DNA of 64,000 nucleotides, from the NCBI RefSeq assembly GCF_022012305.1, contig NZ_JAKLTM010000003.1, positions 310,001-374,000 of the forward strand, in the 5' to 3' direction. The notes below the pieces were generated by a model. It saw only the letters and a list, made by a program, of their open reading frames with translations. It ran no database searches and was not told the DNA's origin. This DNA comes from Ramlibacter paludis (GTDB taxonomy: Bacteria > Pseudomonadota > Gammaproteobacteria > Burkholderiales > Burkholderiaceae_C). Numbering within the stretch: position 1 is the first letter of the stretch; every line of letters starts with the position of its first letter. The translations under genes were made by a program, and so were the position numbers. Shown here piece by piece: positions 46,601 to 56,059 of the stretch.

Positions 46601-47685
46601 GTGAAGTCGTCTGTGAGGTGCGCGGCAGCGCGGGGCTGGTCACGCTGAACCGGCCGAAGGCGCTGAACGCGCTGTCGCTGGACATGATCCGCGCGCTCAC
46701 GGCGGCGCTGCTGCAGTGGCGCGACGACCCGCGCGTCGAGCGCGTCGCGGTGCGGGGCACGGGCCGAGAAGGCCCGTTCGGCGCCTTCTGCGCAGGCGGC
46801 GACATCCGCTTCTTCCACCAGGCCGTGCTGGCCGGCGATCCGCGGCTGGAAGACTTCTTCACCGAGGAATACACGCTCAACCACCTGATCCACGCCTATC
46901 CCAAGCCCTACGTGGTCTTCCTCGACGGCATCGTGATGGGGGGCGGCATGGGCATCTCGGCCCACGGCGGCGACCGCAGCCTGCGGCTGGTAACCGAGCG
47001 CACGAAGATGGCGATGCCGGAGACGAACATCGGCCTGTTCCCGGATGTGGGGGGCGGCTGGTTCCTGGCCCGCTGCCCGGGCCGCATCGGCGAGTACCTT
47101 GCGCTCACGGGCAACCTGATCAACGGCGCCGACGCGTTGTCCGCGGGCCTGGCCGACGCGATGGTGACCGCGAGCGAGCTGCCCGCCCTGTGGGACAGCC
47201 TGACGGACGGGGAGACCTTCGACCGCATGCGCGAGCGGCTGCACGCGGCAGCGGCATCGCCTGCCGTCAGCGAACTGGCGGCGCGGCGTCCCGACATCGA
47301 CCGCCTGTTCGGCGCGCCCACGGTCGCCGCGATCGTGGCCGGCCTCGAAGCCGATGGCACGCCGTGGGCGACGCAGACGGCGGAGCTGCTGCGCAAGCGT
47401 TCGCCGCTGATGCTGCACGTGACGCTGGAGCATGTCCGCCGCGCGCGCCACATGACGCTGGCCAACGACCTGCGCATGGAGCGCGACATGGTGCGGCATT
47501 GCTTCCACCTGCGGCCCGGCGCCGCCGGCGAGACTTTCGAAGGCATCCGCGCGCTGGCCGTCGACAAGGACCACGCGCCGATGTGGAATCCGGCGCGCAT
47601 CGAGGAGGTCACGCCGGAGCTGGTGCAGGCCTTCTTCGCCAGTCCGTGGCCGGCGCATGCGCACCCCTTGCGCGGCCTGCAATGA
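46597..47685 (+). CDS. 3-hydroxyisobutyryl-CoA hydrolase-like enzyme (crotonase fold)
   Basis: 362 residues, longer than plain enoyl-CoA hydratases (about 260) and typical of the HIBYL-CoA hydrolase group of valine breakdown. Group signatures: FCAGGDIRFF, the FFTEEYTLNHLIHAYPKPYVVFLDGIVMGGGMG block, and MAMPETNIGLFPDVGGGWFLAR, where the Glu of PET and the Asp of PDVGGG match the catalytic region. It is coupled to the exporter gene by ATGA. It ends 3 bases from a convergent gene. Confidence 0.85.
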   Translation: MSEVVCEVRGSAGLVTLNRPKALNALSLDMIRALTAALLQWRDDPRVERVAVRGTGREGPFGAFCAGGDIRFFHQAVLAGDPRLEDFFTEEYTLNHLIHAYPKPYVVFLDGIVMGGGMGISAHGGDRSLRLVTERTKMAMPETNIGLFPDVGGGWFLARCPGRIGEYLALTGNLINGADALSAGLADAMVTASELPALWDSLTDGETFDRMRERLHAAAASPAVSELAARRPDIDRLFGAPTVAAIVAGLEADGTPWATQTAELLRKRSPLMLHVTLEHVRRARHMTLANDLRMERDMVRHCFHLRPGAAGETFEGIRALAVDKDHAPMWNPARIEEVTPELVQAFFASPWPAHAHPLRGLQ

Positions 47686-47688
47686 GCC

Positions 47689-48498
47689 TCAGAGCTGCTT
47701 GAACACCGCCTCGGCCAGCACCAGCAACCGGGCCCGCTGCGACTTGCCGGTCAGCGCGTAGCCGAAGCCCTGGTCGACCCAGTAGAAGCTCGCCACGTTG
47801 CCTTCGTTGGTGTAGCGGAACGCGGTCTCCGAGGCCTGCGCTTTCGCATCGACCGCGCCGACGTAGAGCGTGATCCGCTCGCCGGCGCCGCTCTGGAACA
47901 TGAACTGCGCGCGCGGCCCGTCGCCGCCGGGCAGCAGGCGGCCGCCGACCAGTTCGTAGCCTTGCTCGGTGAGGTTGGGCACCTTCAGCGGCCGGTTCAG
48001 GCGCTTGGACAGCCACTGCACCAGGTGCTGCTGCTGCGCCGCCTCCACTTCGACCGGATGCCGCACTTCGGGACTGAACACCGTGTACGCCACCTGGGCC
48101 TGGCGCGCGAAGTCCAGGACGCCGCGCGAGCGCGCGACGCCGAAGCCGCTTTCCTCCCAGGCACGCCATTGCAGGCTGCCGCCCCAGCCGAGGCCGAAGG
48201 CCAGCAGCAGCGCAGCGGCCATGCCGCCCCAGCGTTGCCACTGGCCGAAGCGGTTGCTGCGATGGTGCAGCCGTTGCGCGGCCTGCAGCAGCGACGGCGG
48301 CACCGGCTCGTCCAGCAGCTCGCGGTGCAGCGCCTTCATGCCGGCGATCTGCTCCTGCCAGGCCCGCACCGTGCGCGCGGCTTCCGGATCGGAATCCAGC
48401 CGCGACTGCAGCACCGCGCGCGCGGCCGGGGCGAGGCGCCCGTCGACGTACGCGTGCAGCGTGGCTTCGTCCTGCAGCGGATCCGCGTCTTCTCTCAT
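47689..48498 (-). CDS. Membrane anti-sigma factor of the ECF unit
   Basis: 269 residues. The N-terminal anti-sigma domain (about 10-70: DEATLHAYVDGRLAPAARAVLQSRLDSDPEAARTVRAWQEQIAGM) has no zinc-binding HxxxCxxC. One membrane helix (about 89-106) is followed by a periplasmic domain of about 160 residues with no obvious enzyme motif. It should hold the ECF sigma factor, encoded just upstream, at the membrane until a signal arrives. The 13-base gap between the two genes fits this pairing. Confidence 0.85.
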   Translation of the reverse strand: MREDADPLQDEATLHAYVDGRLAPAARAVLQSRLDSDPEAARTVRAWQEQIAGMKALHRELLDEPVPPSLLQAAQRLHHRSNRFGQWQRWGGMAAALLLAFGLGWGGSLQWRAWEESGFGVARSRGVLDFARQAQVAYTVFSPEVRHPVEVEAAQQQHLVQWLSKRLNRPLKVPNLTEQGYELVGGRLLPGGDGPRAQFMFQSGAGERITLYVGAVDAKAQASETAFRYTNEGNVASFYWVDQGFGYALTGKSQRARLLVLAEAVFKQL

Positions 48499-48511
48499 GG
48501 CCCTTCCCGTG

Positions 48512-49036
48512 TCATTTCAATCGGCGCAGCGGCACGGCGCCCGGCGTGGCGCCGCGCGGTCCTTCCATCAGCTCGCGCAGGCGGCTGCGCGCGCGCGACA
48601 GGCGCGACATGACGGTGCCCACCGGCACGCCGGTGATGCGCGCCACGTCCTCGTAGCCCAGGTCCTGCAGGCTCACCAGCAGCAGCACCTCGCGCTGGTC
48701 GTCCGGCAAGCGCAGCAGGCAGCGTTGCAGGTCCAGGGCGTTCTCGATGCCGCTGGCCGGCGCCACGAGTTCGCCGGCCGCCTCCTCGACGTCCACCCGC
48801 TGGCCCGCCTGCCGTCCCGCGCGGCGCGCGCCGTCGACGAACAGGTTGTGCATCAGCGTGAACAGCCAGGCCCGCAGGTCGCTTCCCGCGGCCCAGAGCT
48901 GCCAGCGCGCGCAAGCGCGCTCCAGCGTGTCCTGCACCAGGTCGTCGGCCGCCCAGGCGTCGCCGGTCAATGCACGCGCATAGCGCCGCAGGTCGGGGAT
49001 GTGCCCGACCAGGTGGCTGGAGGCGTGCTTGGCCAT
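48512..49036 (-). CDS. ECF-type RNA polymerase sigma factor
   Basis: 174 residues with only sigma-2 (about 12-75: AADDLVQDTLERACARWQLW, DLRAWLFTLMHNLFVDGARR) and sigma-4 (about 108-160: LPDDQREVLLLVSLQDLGYEDVARITGVPVGTVMSRLSRARSRL). It lacks sigma-1 and sigma-3, as ECF factors do. It sits between a small lipoprotein gene and its anti-sigma gene on one strand. It likely reads the GGAAT/CGTT promoter upstream of the lipoprotein gene (inference). Confidence 0.93.
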   Translation of the reverse strand: MAKHASSHLVGHIPDLRRYARALTGDAWAADDLVQDTLERACARWQLWAAGSDLRAWLFTLMHNLFVDGARRAGRQAGQRVDVEEAAGELVAPASGIENALDLQRCLLRLPDDQREVLLLVSLQDLGYEDVARITGVPVGTVMSRLSRARSRLRELMEGPRGATPGAVPLRRLK

Positions 49037-49055
49037 CCGCGCAGGCTAGCCGATC

Positions 49056-49436
49056 TCAGGGACGCGCGAGGCGCCAGGCGTTGTTGAAGCCGTCGCCGGT
49101 GCGGTCGCCCGCCTTGGCGTCCTTGGACCAGTAGTACACCGGCTTGCCCCGGAAGGCCCACTGGCGGGTGCCGTCGTCGCGCGTGACGATGGTCCATTCG
49201 CCCGAGGCGGCGTCGCTCGCGCTCGCCATGAGCGGCGGCCAGTTGGTGGCGCAAGGACCGTTGCAGACCGACTTGCCCGAGCCCATGGCGTCGCGGTCGA
49301 AGGTGTAGAGCGTCATCCCGTTCGGGCCGACGTACACGCCGTCGGCGACGGTGGCCGGCGCTTTCTGCATCATCATGTGGCCGCAGGCGCTCAGCAGCAG
49401 GGCCAGGGCGAGGGCGAGGGGAGCCAGTTTCTTCAT
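49056..49436 (-). CDS. Small lipoprotein of the COG4315 (YxxxD repeat) family
   Basis: 126 residues. A lipobox signal peptide (LALALLLSACGH, Cys near 18) predicts lipid anchoring. The mature part has repeat motifs of the family: NGMTLYTFDRD, CNGPCATNWPPLMA (two Cys) and GKPVYYWSKDAKAGDRTGDG. It has no known catalytic role. Genes of this kind are often found beside ECF sigma and anti-sigma genes, as here, and may be the main target of the sigma factor. Start 49436 is chosen at MKKLAP, the signal peptide start. Confidence 0.85.
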   Translation of the reverse strand: MKKLAPLALALALLLSACGHMMMQKAPATVADGVYVGPNGMTLYTFDRDAMGSGKSVCNGPCATNWPPLMASASDAASGEWTIVTRDDGTRQWAFRGKPVYYWSKDAKAGDRTGDGFNNAWRLARP

Positions 49437-49480
49437 CGCGTTCTCCAGGTGGTGCGGCAAAAGCGTCCGCTACCTGCATG

Positions 49481-49506
49481 AACGCCGGCGGGGGACGGTT
49501 TATTCC
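49481..49506 (-). promoter_or_regulatory. ECF-type promoter for the lipoprotein-sigma-anti-sigma operon
   Basis: Read on the minus strand: GGAAT (49506-49502), a 17-base spacer, then CGTT (49484-49481), about 45 bases before the lipoprotein start. The GGAA-type -35 with CGT-type -10 matches the general ECF pattern and suggests autoregulation. Confidence 0.55.
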
Positions 49507-49519
49507 CCCGCTCGCGGAT

Positions 49520-49996
49520 TTATTTGTGCCGCTCCTTCATGGCACGTTCCACCTCGCGCTTGCCTTCGCGGTCCTTGATGGTGGAACGCTTGTCGTGCTC
49601 GGCCTTGCCCTTGGCCAGCGCGATCTCCGCCTTCACGCGGCCGCCCTTCCAATAGAGCTGGATGGCGACCAGGGTGTAGCCCTTCTGCTCCACCTTGCCG
49701 ACGAGACGCTTGATCTCGTCCTTCTTCATCAGCAGCTTCTTGGTGCGGATGGAGTCGGGCCGCACGTGGGTGGACGCCGTCTTCAGGGCGTCGATGCGGC
49801 AGCCGATCAGGAACAGTTCGCCGTCGCGGATGACGACGTAGCCGTCGGTGAGCTGGACCTTCCCCTCGCGCAGGGCCTTGACCTCCCAGCCTTCCAGCAC
49901 CAGGCCGGCCTCGTACCGCTCCTCGAAGAAGTAGTTGTAGGCGGCCTTCTTGTTGTCGGCGATCCGGCTCGGGGTTTCTTTGTTCTTTTGCGACAT
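49520..49996 (-). CDS. smpB: SsrA-binding protein SmpB
   Basis: 158 residues. Conserved blocks: [53 protein letters not shown] and the basic C-terminal tail ([28 protein letters not shown]) that occupies the decoding site. It binds tmRNA and delivers it to stalled ribosomes. It is divergent from ratA, the usual proteobacterial arrangement. No tmRNA gene is present in the window. Confidence 0.96.
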   Translation of the reverse strand: MSQKNKETPSRIADNKKAAYNYFFEERYEAGLVLEGWEVKALREGKVQLTDGYVVIRDGELFLIGCRIDALKTASTHVRPDSIRTKKLLMKKDEIKRLVGKVEQKGYTLVAIQLYWKGGRVKAEIALAKGKAEHDKRSTIKDREGKREVERAMKERHK

Positions 49997-50056
49997 GGGC
50001 TGACAGGTGGGGCCGGGCCGCTCTCTCTACAATGCCGCCGGGTCTCGCATTCTCCT

Positions 50057-50500
50057 ATGAAAAACGTCCACAAGTCCGTCCTCATCTGGTACAGCCCGGA
50101 GGAGATGTTCGCGCTGGTGACGGACGTGGCGAAGTATCCCGAGTTCCTGCCCTGGTGCGACCACGCCTCGGTGCTGGCCCTGGAGCCGGACGGCATGAAG
50201 GCGGAAGTCGGCATCGCGTTCGCGGGCATCCACCAGACCTTCACCACGCGCAACACGCACGTGGCCGGGCGCGAGGTGCGCATGAAGCTGGTCGACGGGC
50301 CGTTCTCCAACCTCGATGGCGTCTGGAAGTTCCTGCCGATCGGGCAGGGCGGCCAGCGCGCCTGCAAGGTCACGCTGGAGCTGCACTACGCCTTCAAGAG
50401 CACGGCGCTGGCCACCGTGGTGGGCCCGGTGTTCGACAAGATCGCCGGCAACCTGGTGGACGCCTTCGTCAAGCGCGCCGAGCAGGTGTACGGCGGATGA
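50057..50500 (+). CDS. ratA: RatA/Coq10-like START-domain protein
   Basis: 147 residues. MKNVHKSVLIWYSPEEMFALVTDVAKYPEFLPWCDHASVL and the FKSTALATVVGPVFDKIAGNLVDAFVKRAEQVYG end mark the RatA/Coq10 family. In E. coli the protein was reported to block 70S assembly. Homologues (Coq10) bind ubiquinone or its precursors, and that role seems as likely here. A TACAAT -10-like element lies at 50028-50033. The stop overlaps the rnfH-like start (ATGA). Confidence 0.9.
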   Translation: MKNVHKSVLIWYSPEEMFALVTDVAKYPEFLPWCDHASVLALEPDGMKAEVGIAFAGIHQTFTTRNTHVAGREVRMKLVDGPFSNLDGVWKFLPIGQGGQRACKVTLELHYAFKSTALATVVGPVFDKIAGNLVDAFVKRAEQVYGG

Positions 50501-50814
50501 TCGCCGTCACGGTGGCGTGGTCGCCGGGACCGCGCGAAGTGCGGGAGCGCGCCTTGCAGCTGCCCGAGGGTGCAACCGTCCGCGATGCCCTGCGGGCCGC
50601 CTGTCCCGACCTGGACCTGGAGCACTGCGAACTGGGGGTGTGGGGCCGGCGCTGCGAGGCGCAGCAGCCCTTGCGCGAGAACGACCGGGTGGAGGTGTAC
50701 CGGCCGCTGCGCGTCGACCCGAAGGTCGCGCGGCGGGAGCGCTTTCGCAAGCAGGGTGCGCGGGCGACGGGCCTGTTCGCGGGGAAACGGCCCGGCAAGA
50801 AGGCCGGGTACTAG
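50497..50814 (+). CDS. rnfH: RnfH-family ubiquitin-like protein
   Basis: 105 residues. The beta-grasp RnfH fold is seen in [71 protein letters not shown], with a basic C-terminal tail. It is known only by association with Rnf clusters and ratA; its biochemical role is unclear. Coupled to ratA; converges on the DUF4124 gene 14 bases on. Confidence 0.88.
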   Translation: MIAVTVAWSPGPREVRERALQLPEGATVRDALRAACPDLDLEHCELGVWGRRCEAQQPLRENDRVEVYRPLRVDPKVARRERFRKQGARATGLFAGKRPGKKAGY

Positions 50815-50827
50815 GAGCGCAGGGGCT

Positions 50828-52929
<2,102 letters not shown>

Positions 52930-52946
52930 AAGAAGCCGACTCAACC

Positions 52947-52977
52947 GAAAAGGGCCAGAATTTTCTGGCCCTTTTTC
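52947..52977 (+). terminator. Intrinsic terminator after guaB
   Basis: AAAAGGGCCAGAA pairs with TTCTGGCCCTTTT around a very short A/T loop, followed by T-rich sequence to about 52982. It separates guaB from the toxin-antitoxin pair and guaA. Confidence 0.9.
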
Positions 52978-53025
52978 TTTTTCGCGCTAAAATATGGCCA
53001 GTTCATCCTCCGGTCGGACCATAAA

Positions 53026-53337
53026 TTGCAGACTGTCCCCATCCACCAGGCCAAGAGCCAGCTCTCGGAACTCATTCGCGCCGTGGAGCAGGGCGAGGAG
53101 GTCGTGCTCACGCGCCATGGCAAGCGGGTCATCCGCCTGATCAAGGAGCCGGAGACCGAGCAGCCCAGCCTCGAAGGCCGGCGCCAGGCGATCCTGGCGG
53201 AGCTCGAAGCCCTGCGCGGCAAGGTCGGACGCGGCGAGCCGGCCTTCCAGGAACTCTGGGAAGAGCACAAGCGCGAGCGCGACGCCCGCGGCGATGCCTG
53301 GACCGACGAACCCAAGGTGCCGCGTGCTGGTCGTTGA
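53026..53337 (+). CDS. Phd/YefM-type antitoxin
   Basis: 103 residues from a TTG at 53026; the only nearby ATG (52994) is in another frame. The N-terminal Phd fold is clear (QTVPIHQAKSQLSELIRAVEQGEEVVLTRHGKRVIRLI), which binds DNA and represses the pair's own promoter in known systems. The Glu/Arg-rich C-terminus should wrap and neutralise the toxin. A TAAAAT -10-like element lies at 52988-52993. The 3' end overlaps the toxin gene by 14 bases. Confidence 0.85.
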   Translation: MQTVPIHQAKSQLSELIRAVEQGEEVVLTRHGKRVIRLIKEPETEQPSLEGRRQAILAELEALRGKVGRGEPAFQELWEEHKRERDARGDAWTDEPKVPRAGR

Positions 53338-53740
53338 TGCCTCCGCCTTCGCCAGCTGGGCTTTTCCCGACGAGGCCGGCGACAAGGTGTCGCAGGCGCT
53401 GATCCGCGTGATGACCGAAGAAGAGAGCGCCACCAGCGCCGCCATCTTCCCGCTGGAGGCGCTCCATGCCGCCGGCCGCGCGCTGGCCCGCGGGCGCTTC
53501 ACGCCGAGCGCGCACCAGCACGTGCTGCGCCTCCTCAGCCGCCTGCCGGTGGCGCTGGCGCCGCTGCGCGTGTCGCCGCTGGAATTCTGGAACTGGTCGC
53601 AATCGCTGGAGCTCACGCCCTACGACGCGGCCTACCTCAAGGTGGCGGTGGACCTGAAGGCGCCGCTGGTCACCATGGACCGCGCCTTGCAGCGCGCCTG
53701 CCTCAAGCTCGAACATCCCCTGATCACCGACCTGGCCTGA
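53324..53740 (+). CDS. PIN-domain ribonuclease toxin (VapC-like)
   Basis: 138 residues from GTG 53324, which has AAGG 6 bases upstream; an in-frame ATG at 53294 would give a longer overlap with the antitoxin and is less likely. The PIN acidic set is intact: Asp5 (VVDASAF), Glu45 (FPLEALHAA), Asp101 ([11 protein letters not shown]) and Asp119 (TMDRAL). It should cleave RNA (often tRNA) when free of antitoxin. The stop is 5 bases from guaA, so guaA lies in the same transcript unless it has an internal promoter. Confidence 0.88.
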   Translation: MLVVDASAFASWAFPDEAGDKVSQALIRVMTEEESATSAAIFPLEALHAAGRALARGRFTPSAHQHVLRLLSRLPVALAPLRVSPLEFWNWSQSLELTPYDAAYLKVAVDLKAPLVTMDRALQRACLKLEHPLITDLA

Positions 53741-53745
53741 CCCTC

Positions 53746-55359
53746 ATGCAACACGACAAGATCCTCATCCTCGACTTCGGCTCCCAGGTCACGCAGCTGA
53801 TCGCCCGCCGCGTGCGCGAAGCCCATGTCTATTCCGAAGTGCATCCCTGCGACGTCAGCGACGAGTGGGTGCGCGAGTACGCGGCGGACGGCAAGCTCAA
53901 GGGCGTGATCCTTTCGGGCAGCCACGCCAGCGTGTACGAGGAGACCACGGACAAGGCGCCGCAAGCCGTGTTCGAGCTGGGCGTCCCGGTGCTGGGCATC
54001 TGCTACGGCATGCAGACCATGGCCCACCAGCTCGGGGGCAAGGTGGAGGGCGGCCACAAGCGCGAGTTCGGCTTCGCCTCCGTCCGCGCGCGCGGCCACA
54101 CCGAGCTGCTGCGCGACATCGCCGACTACACCACGCCCGCGGGCCACGGCATGCTGAACGTGTGGATGTCGCACGGCGACAAGGTCACCGAGCTGCCGCC
54201 CGGCTTCAAGCTGATGGCCTCCACCGAAAGCTGCCCCATCGCCGGCATGGCCGACGAAGCGCGAAAGTTCTACGCGGTGCAGTTCCACCCCGAGGTCACG
54301 CACACCGTGCAGGGCCGCGCGATCCTCGAGCGCTTCGTGCTGGGCATCTGCCAGGCCAGCCCCGACTGGGTGATGCGCGACCACATCGCCGAAGCGGTGG
54401 AGGCGATCCGCAAGCAGGTGGGCGACGAGGAGGTGATCCTCGGCCTGTCCGGCGGCGTCGATTCTTCGGTGGCCGCGGCGCTGATCCATCGCGCCATCGG
54501 CAACCAGCTGACCTGCGTGTTCGTCGACCACGGCCTGCTGCGCCTGCACGAAGGCGACATGGTGATGGACATGTTCGCGGGCCGGCTGCACGCCAAGGTG
54601 GTGCGCGTCGATGCCGCCGACCTGTTCCTCGGCAAGCTGGCCGGGGTCAGCGATCCGGAGCAGAAGCGCAAGATCATCGGCGGCCTGTTCGTCGACGTGT
54701 TCAAGGCCGAAGCCGCGAAGATCAAGCAGACGCATGCGCGCACGGTGGCCTGGCTGGCCCAGGGCACGATCTACCCGGACGTCATCGAGTCGGGCGGGGC
54801 CAAGAGCAAGAAAGCCGTCACCATCAAGAGCCACCACAACGTGGGCGGCCTGCCGGAGCAGCTGGGCCTGAAGCTGCTGGAGCCGCTGCGCGACCTGTTC
54901 AAGGACGAAGTGCGCGAGCTGGGCGTGGCGCTGGGCCTGCCGCCGGAGATGGTCTACCGGCACCCGTTCCCCGGCCCCGGCCTGGGCGTGCGCATCCTCG
55001 GCGAGGTCAAGAAGGAATACGCGGAGCTGCTGCGCCGCGCGGACGACGTCTTCATCCAGGAACTGCGCAACTTCCGCGACGAGGCCACGGGCAAGACCTG
55101 GTACGACCTCACGTCGCAGGCGTTCACGGTTTTCCTGCCGGTCAAGAGCGTGGGCGTGATGGGCGACGGCCGCACCTACGACTACGTGGTGGCGCTGCGG
55201 GCGGTGCAGACCAGCGACTTCATGACCGCAGACTGGGCCGAGCTGCCCTATGCGCTGCTGAAGAAGGTGTCGAGCCGTATCATCAACGAAGTCCGCGGCA
55301 TCAACCGCGTCACCTACGACGTGAGCAGCAAGCCGCCGGCGACGATCGAATGGGAGTGA
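53746..55359 (+). CDS. guaA: GMP synthase (glutamine-hydrolysing)
   Basis: 537 residues. Class I glutamine amidotransferase domain with nucleophile Cys86 (GICYGMQTM) and the catalytic His/Glu in [10 protein letters not shown]. An ATP pyrophosphatase domain follows with P-loop [12 protein letters not shown], and the C-terminal dimer domain ends in [24 protein letters not shown]. It aminates XMP to GMP. guaB would normally be adjacent; here the Phd/PIN pair lies between. Confidence 0.97.
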   Translation: MQHDKILILDFGSQVTQLIARRVREAHVYSEVHPCDVSDEWVREYAADGKLKGVILSGSHASVYEETTDKAPQAVFELGVPVLGICYGMQTMAHQLGGKVEGGHKREFGFASVRARGHTELLRDIADYTTPAGHGMLNVWMSHGDKVTELPPGFKLMASTESCPIAGMADEARKFYAVQFHPEVTHTVQGRAILERFVLGICQASPDWVMRDHIAEAVEAIRKQVGDEEVILGLSGGVDSSVAAALIHRAIGNQLTCVFVDHGLLRLHEGDMVMDMFAGRLHAKVVRVDAADLFLGKLAGVSDPEQKRKIIGGLFVDVFKAEAAKIKQTHARTVAWLAQGTIYPDVIESGGAKSKKAVTIKSHHNVGGLPEQLGLKLLEPLRDLFKDEVRELGVALGLPPEMVYRHPFPGPGLGVRILGEVKKEYAELLRRADDVFIQELRNFRDEATGKTWYDLTSQAFTVFLPVKSVGVMGDGRTYDYVVALRAVQTSDFMTADWAELPYALLKKVSSRIINEVRGINRVTYDVSSKPPATIEWE

Positions 55360-55363
55360 GGCC

Positions 55364-56059
55364 GTGAGCGCTGTGCGCGTCTCCGTCGTCATGGTCGACG
55401 ACAACCCGCTGCACCTGCAGCGTTACCGCGAAAACCTCGCGCGCGACACCAGCCTGGTGCTGCGCGGGGAGTTCGCCACGGCGCGCGACATCATGGCCGC
55501 GATCGGCGCGCTCAAGCCCGACGTCGCGCTGGTCGACCTGGGCCTGCCCGATGGCAGCGGCTTCGACGTGATCCGGCACATCCGCCAGGTGTCGCCCCAG
55601 ACCGCCGTGATGGTGGTGTCGGTGTTCGGCGGCGAGCGCAACCTGCTGGAAGCGATCGAAGCCGGCGCCACCGGCTACCTGCTGAAGGACAGCCTGCCCG
55701 ACGACTTCAACGCCAGCATCCATGCGCTGAGCGCGGGCGAGTCGCCGATCAGTCCTTCCCTGGCGCGCCTGCTGCTGGAACGCATGCGCCCGGGCATGGC
55801 GCCGGTGGTGCGGGTGCCGACCGCCGCTCCGGTCGCGCCCGCGGCCGCCCCCGACACGGCGTCGCCGCTCTCGGCGCGCGAGACCTCCATCCTGGAGGCG
55901 ATCGCCCGCGGCCGCAGCCTGGCCGAGATCGGCGCCGCGCTGAACATCTCGCCGCTCACGGTGAAGACGCATGTGCAGAACATCTACCGCAAGCTGGAAG
56001 CCACCTCGCGCCAGCACGCGGTGTTCCTCGCGCAGCAGCGCGGCCTGCTGAAGCTGTGA
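55364..56059 (+). CDS. NarL/LuxR-type response regulator
   Basis: 231 residues from GTG 55364. Receiver domain with Asp12/Asp13 (VMVDDNP), phospho-acceptor Asp58 (VALVDLGLPDGSG) and Lys in GYLLKDS. An Ala/Pro linker leads to the LuxR helix-turn-helix (about 168-220: LSARETSILEAIARGRSLAEIGAALNISPLTVKTHVQNIYRKLEA). The stop overlaps the GTG start of the sensor kinase. Target genes unknown. Confidence 0.93.
   Translation: MSAVRVSVVMVDDNPLHLQRYRENLARDTSLVLRGEFATARDIMAAIGALKPDVALVDLGLPDGSGFDVIRHIRQVSPQTAVMVVSVFGGERNLLEAIEAGATGYLLKDSLPDDFNASIHALSAGESPISPSLARLLLERMRPGMAPVVRVPTAAPVAPAAAPDTASPLSARETSILEAIARGRSLAEIGAALNISPLTVKTHVQNIYRKLEATSRQHAVFLAQQRGLLKL

Noticed and set aside
50057..50814. ratA-rnfH as a toxin-antitoxin system
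   Set aside because: The E. coli names suggest it, but the pair is a conserved core arrangement beside smpB, and a Coq10-like role is as likely; there is no sign of a mobile or addictive module.
52994..53026. ATG at 52994 as the antitoxin start
   Set aside because: It is in a different frame from the Phd-like protein and gives no family similarity; TTG 53026 begins exactly at the conserved QTVPIHQAK.
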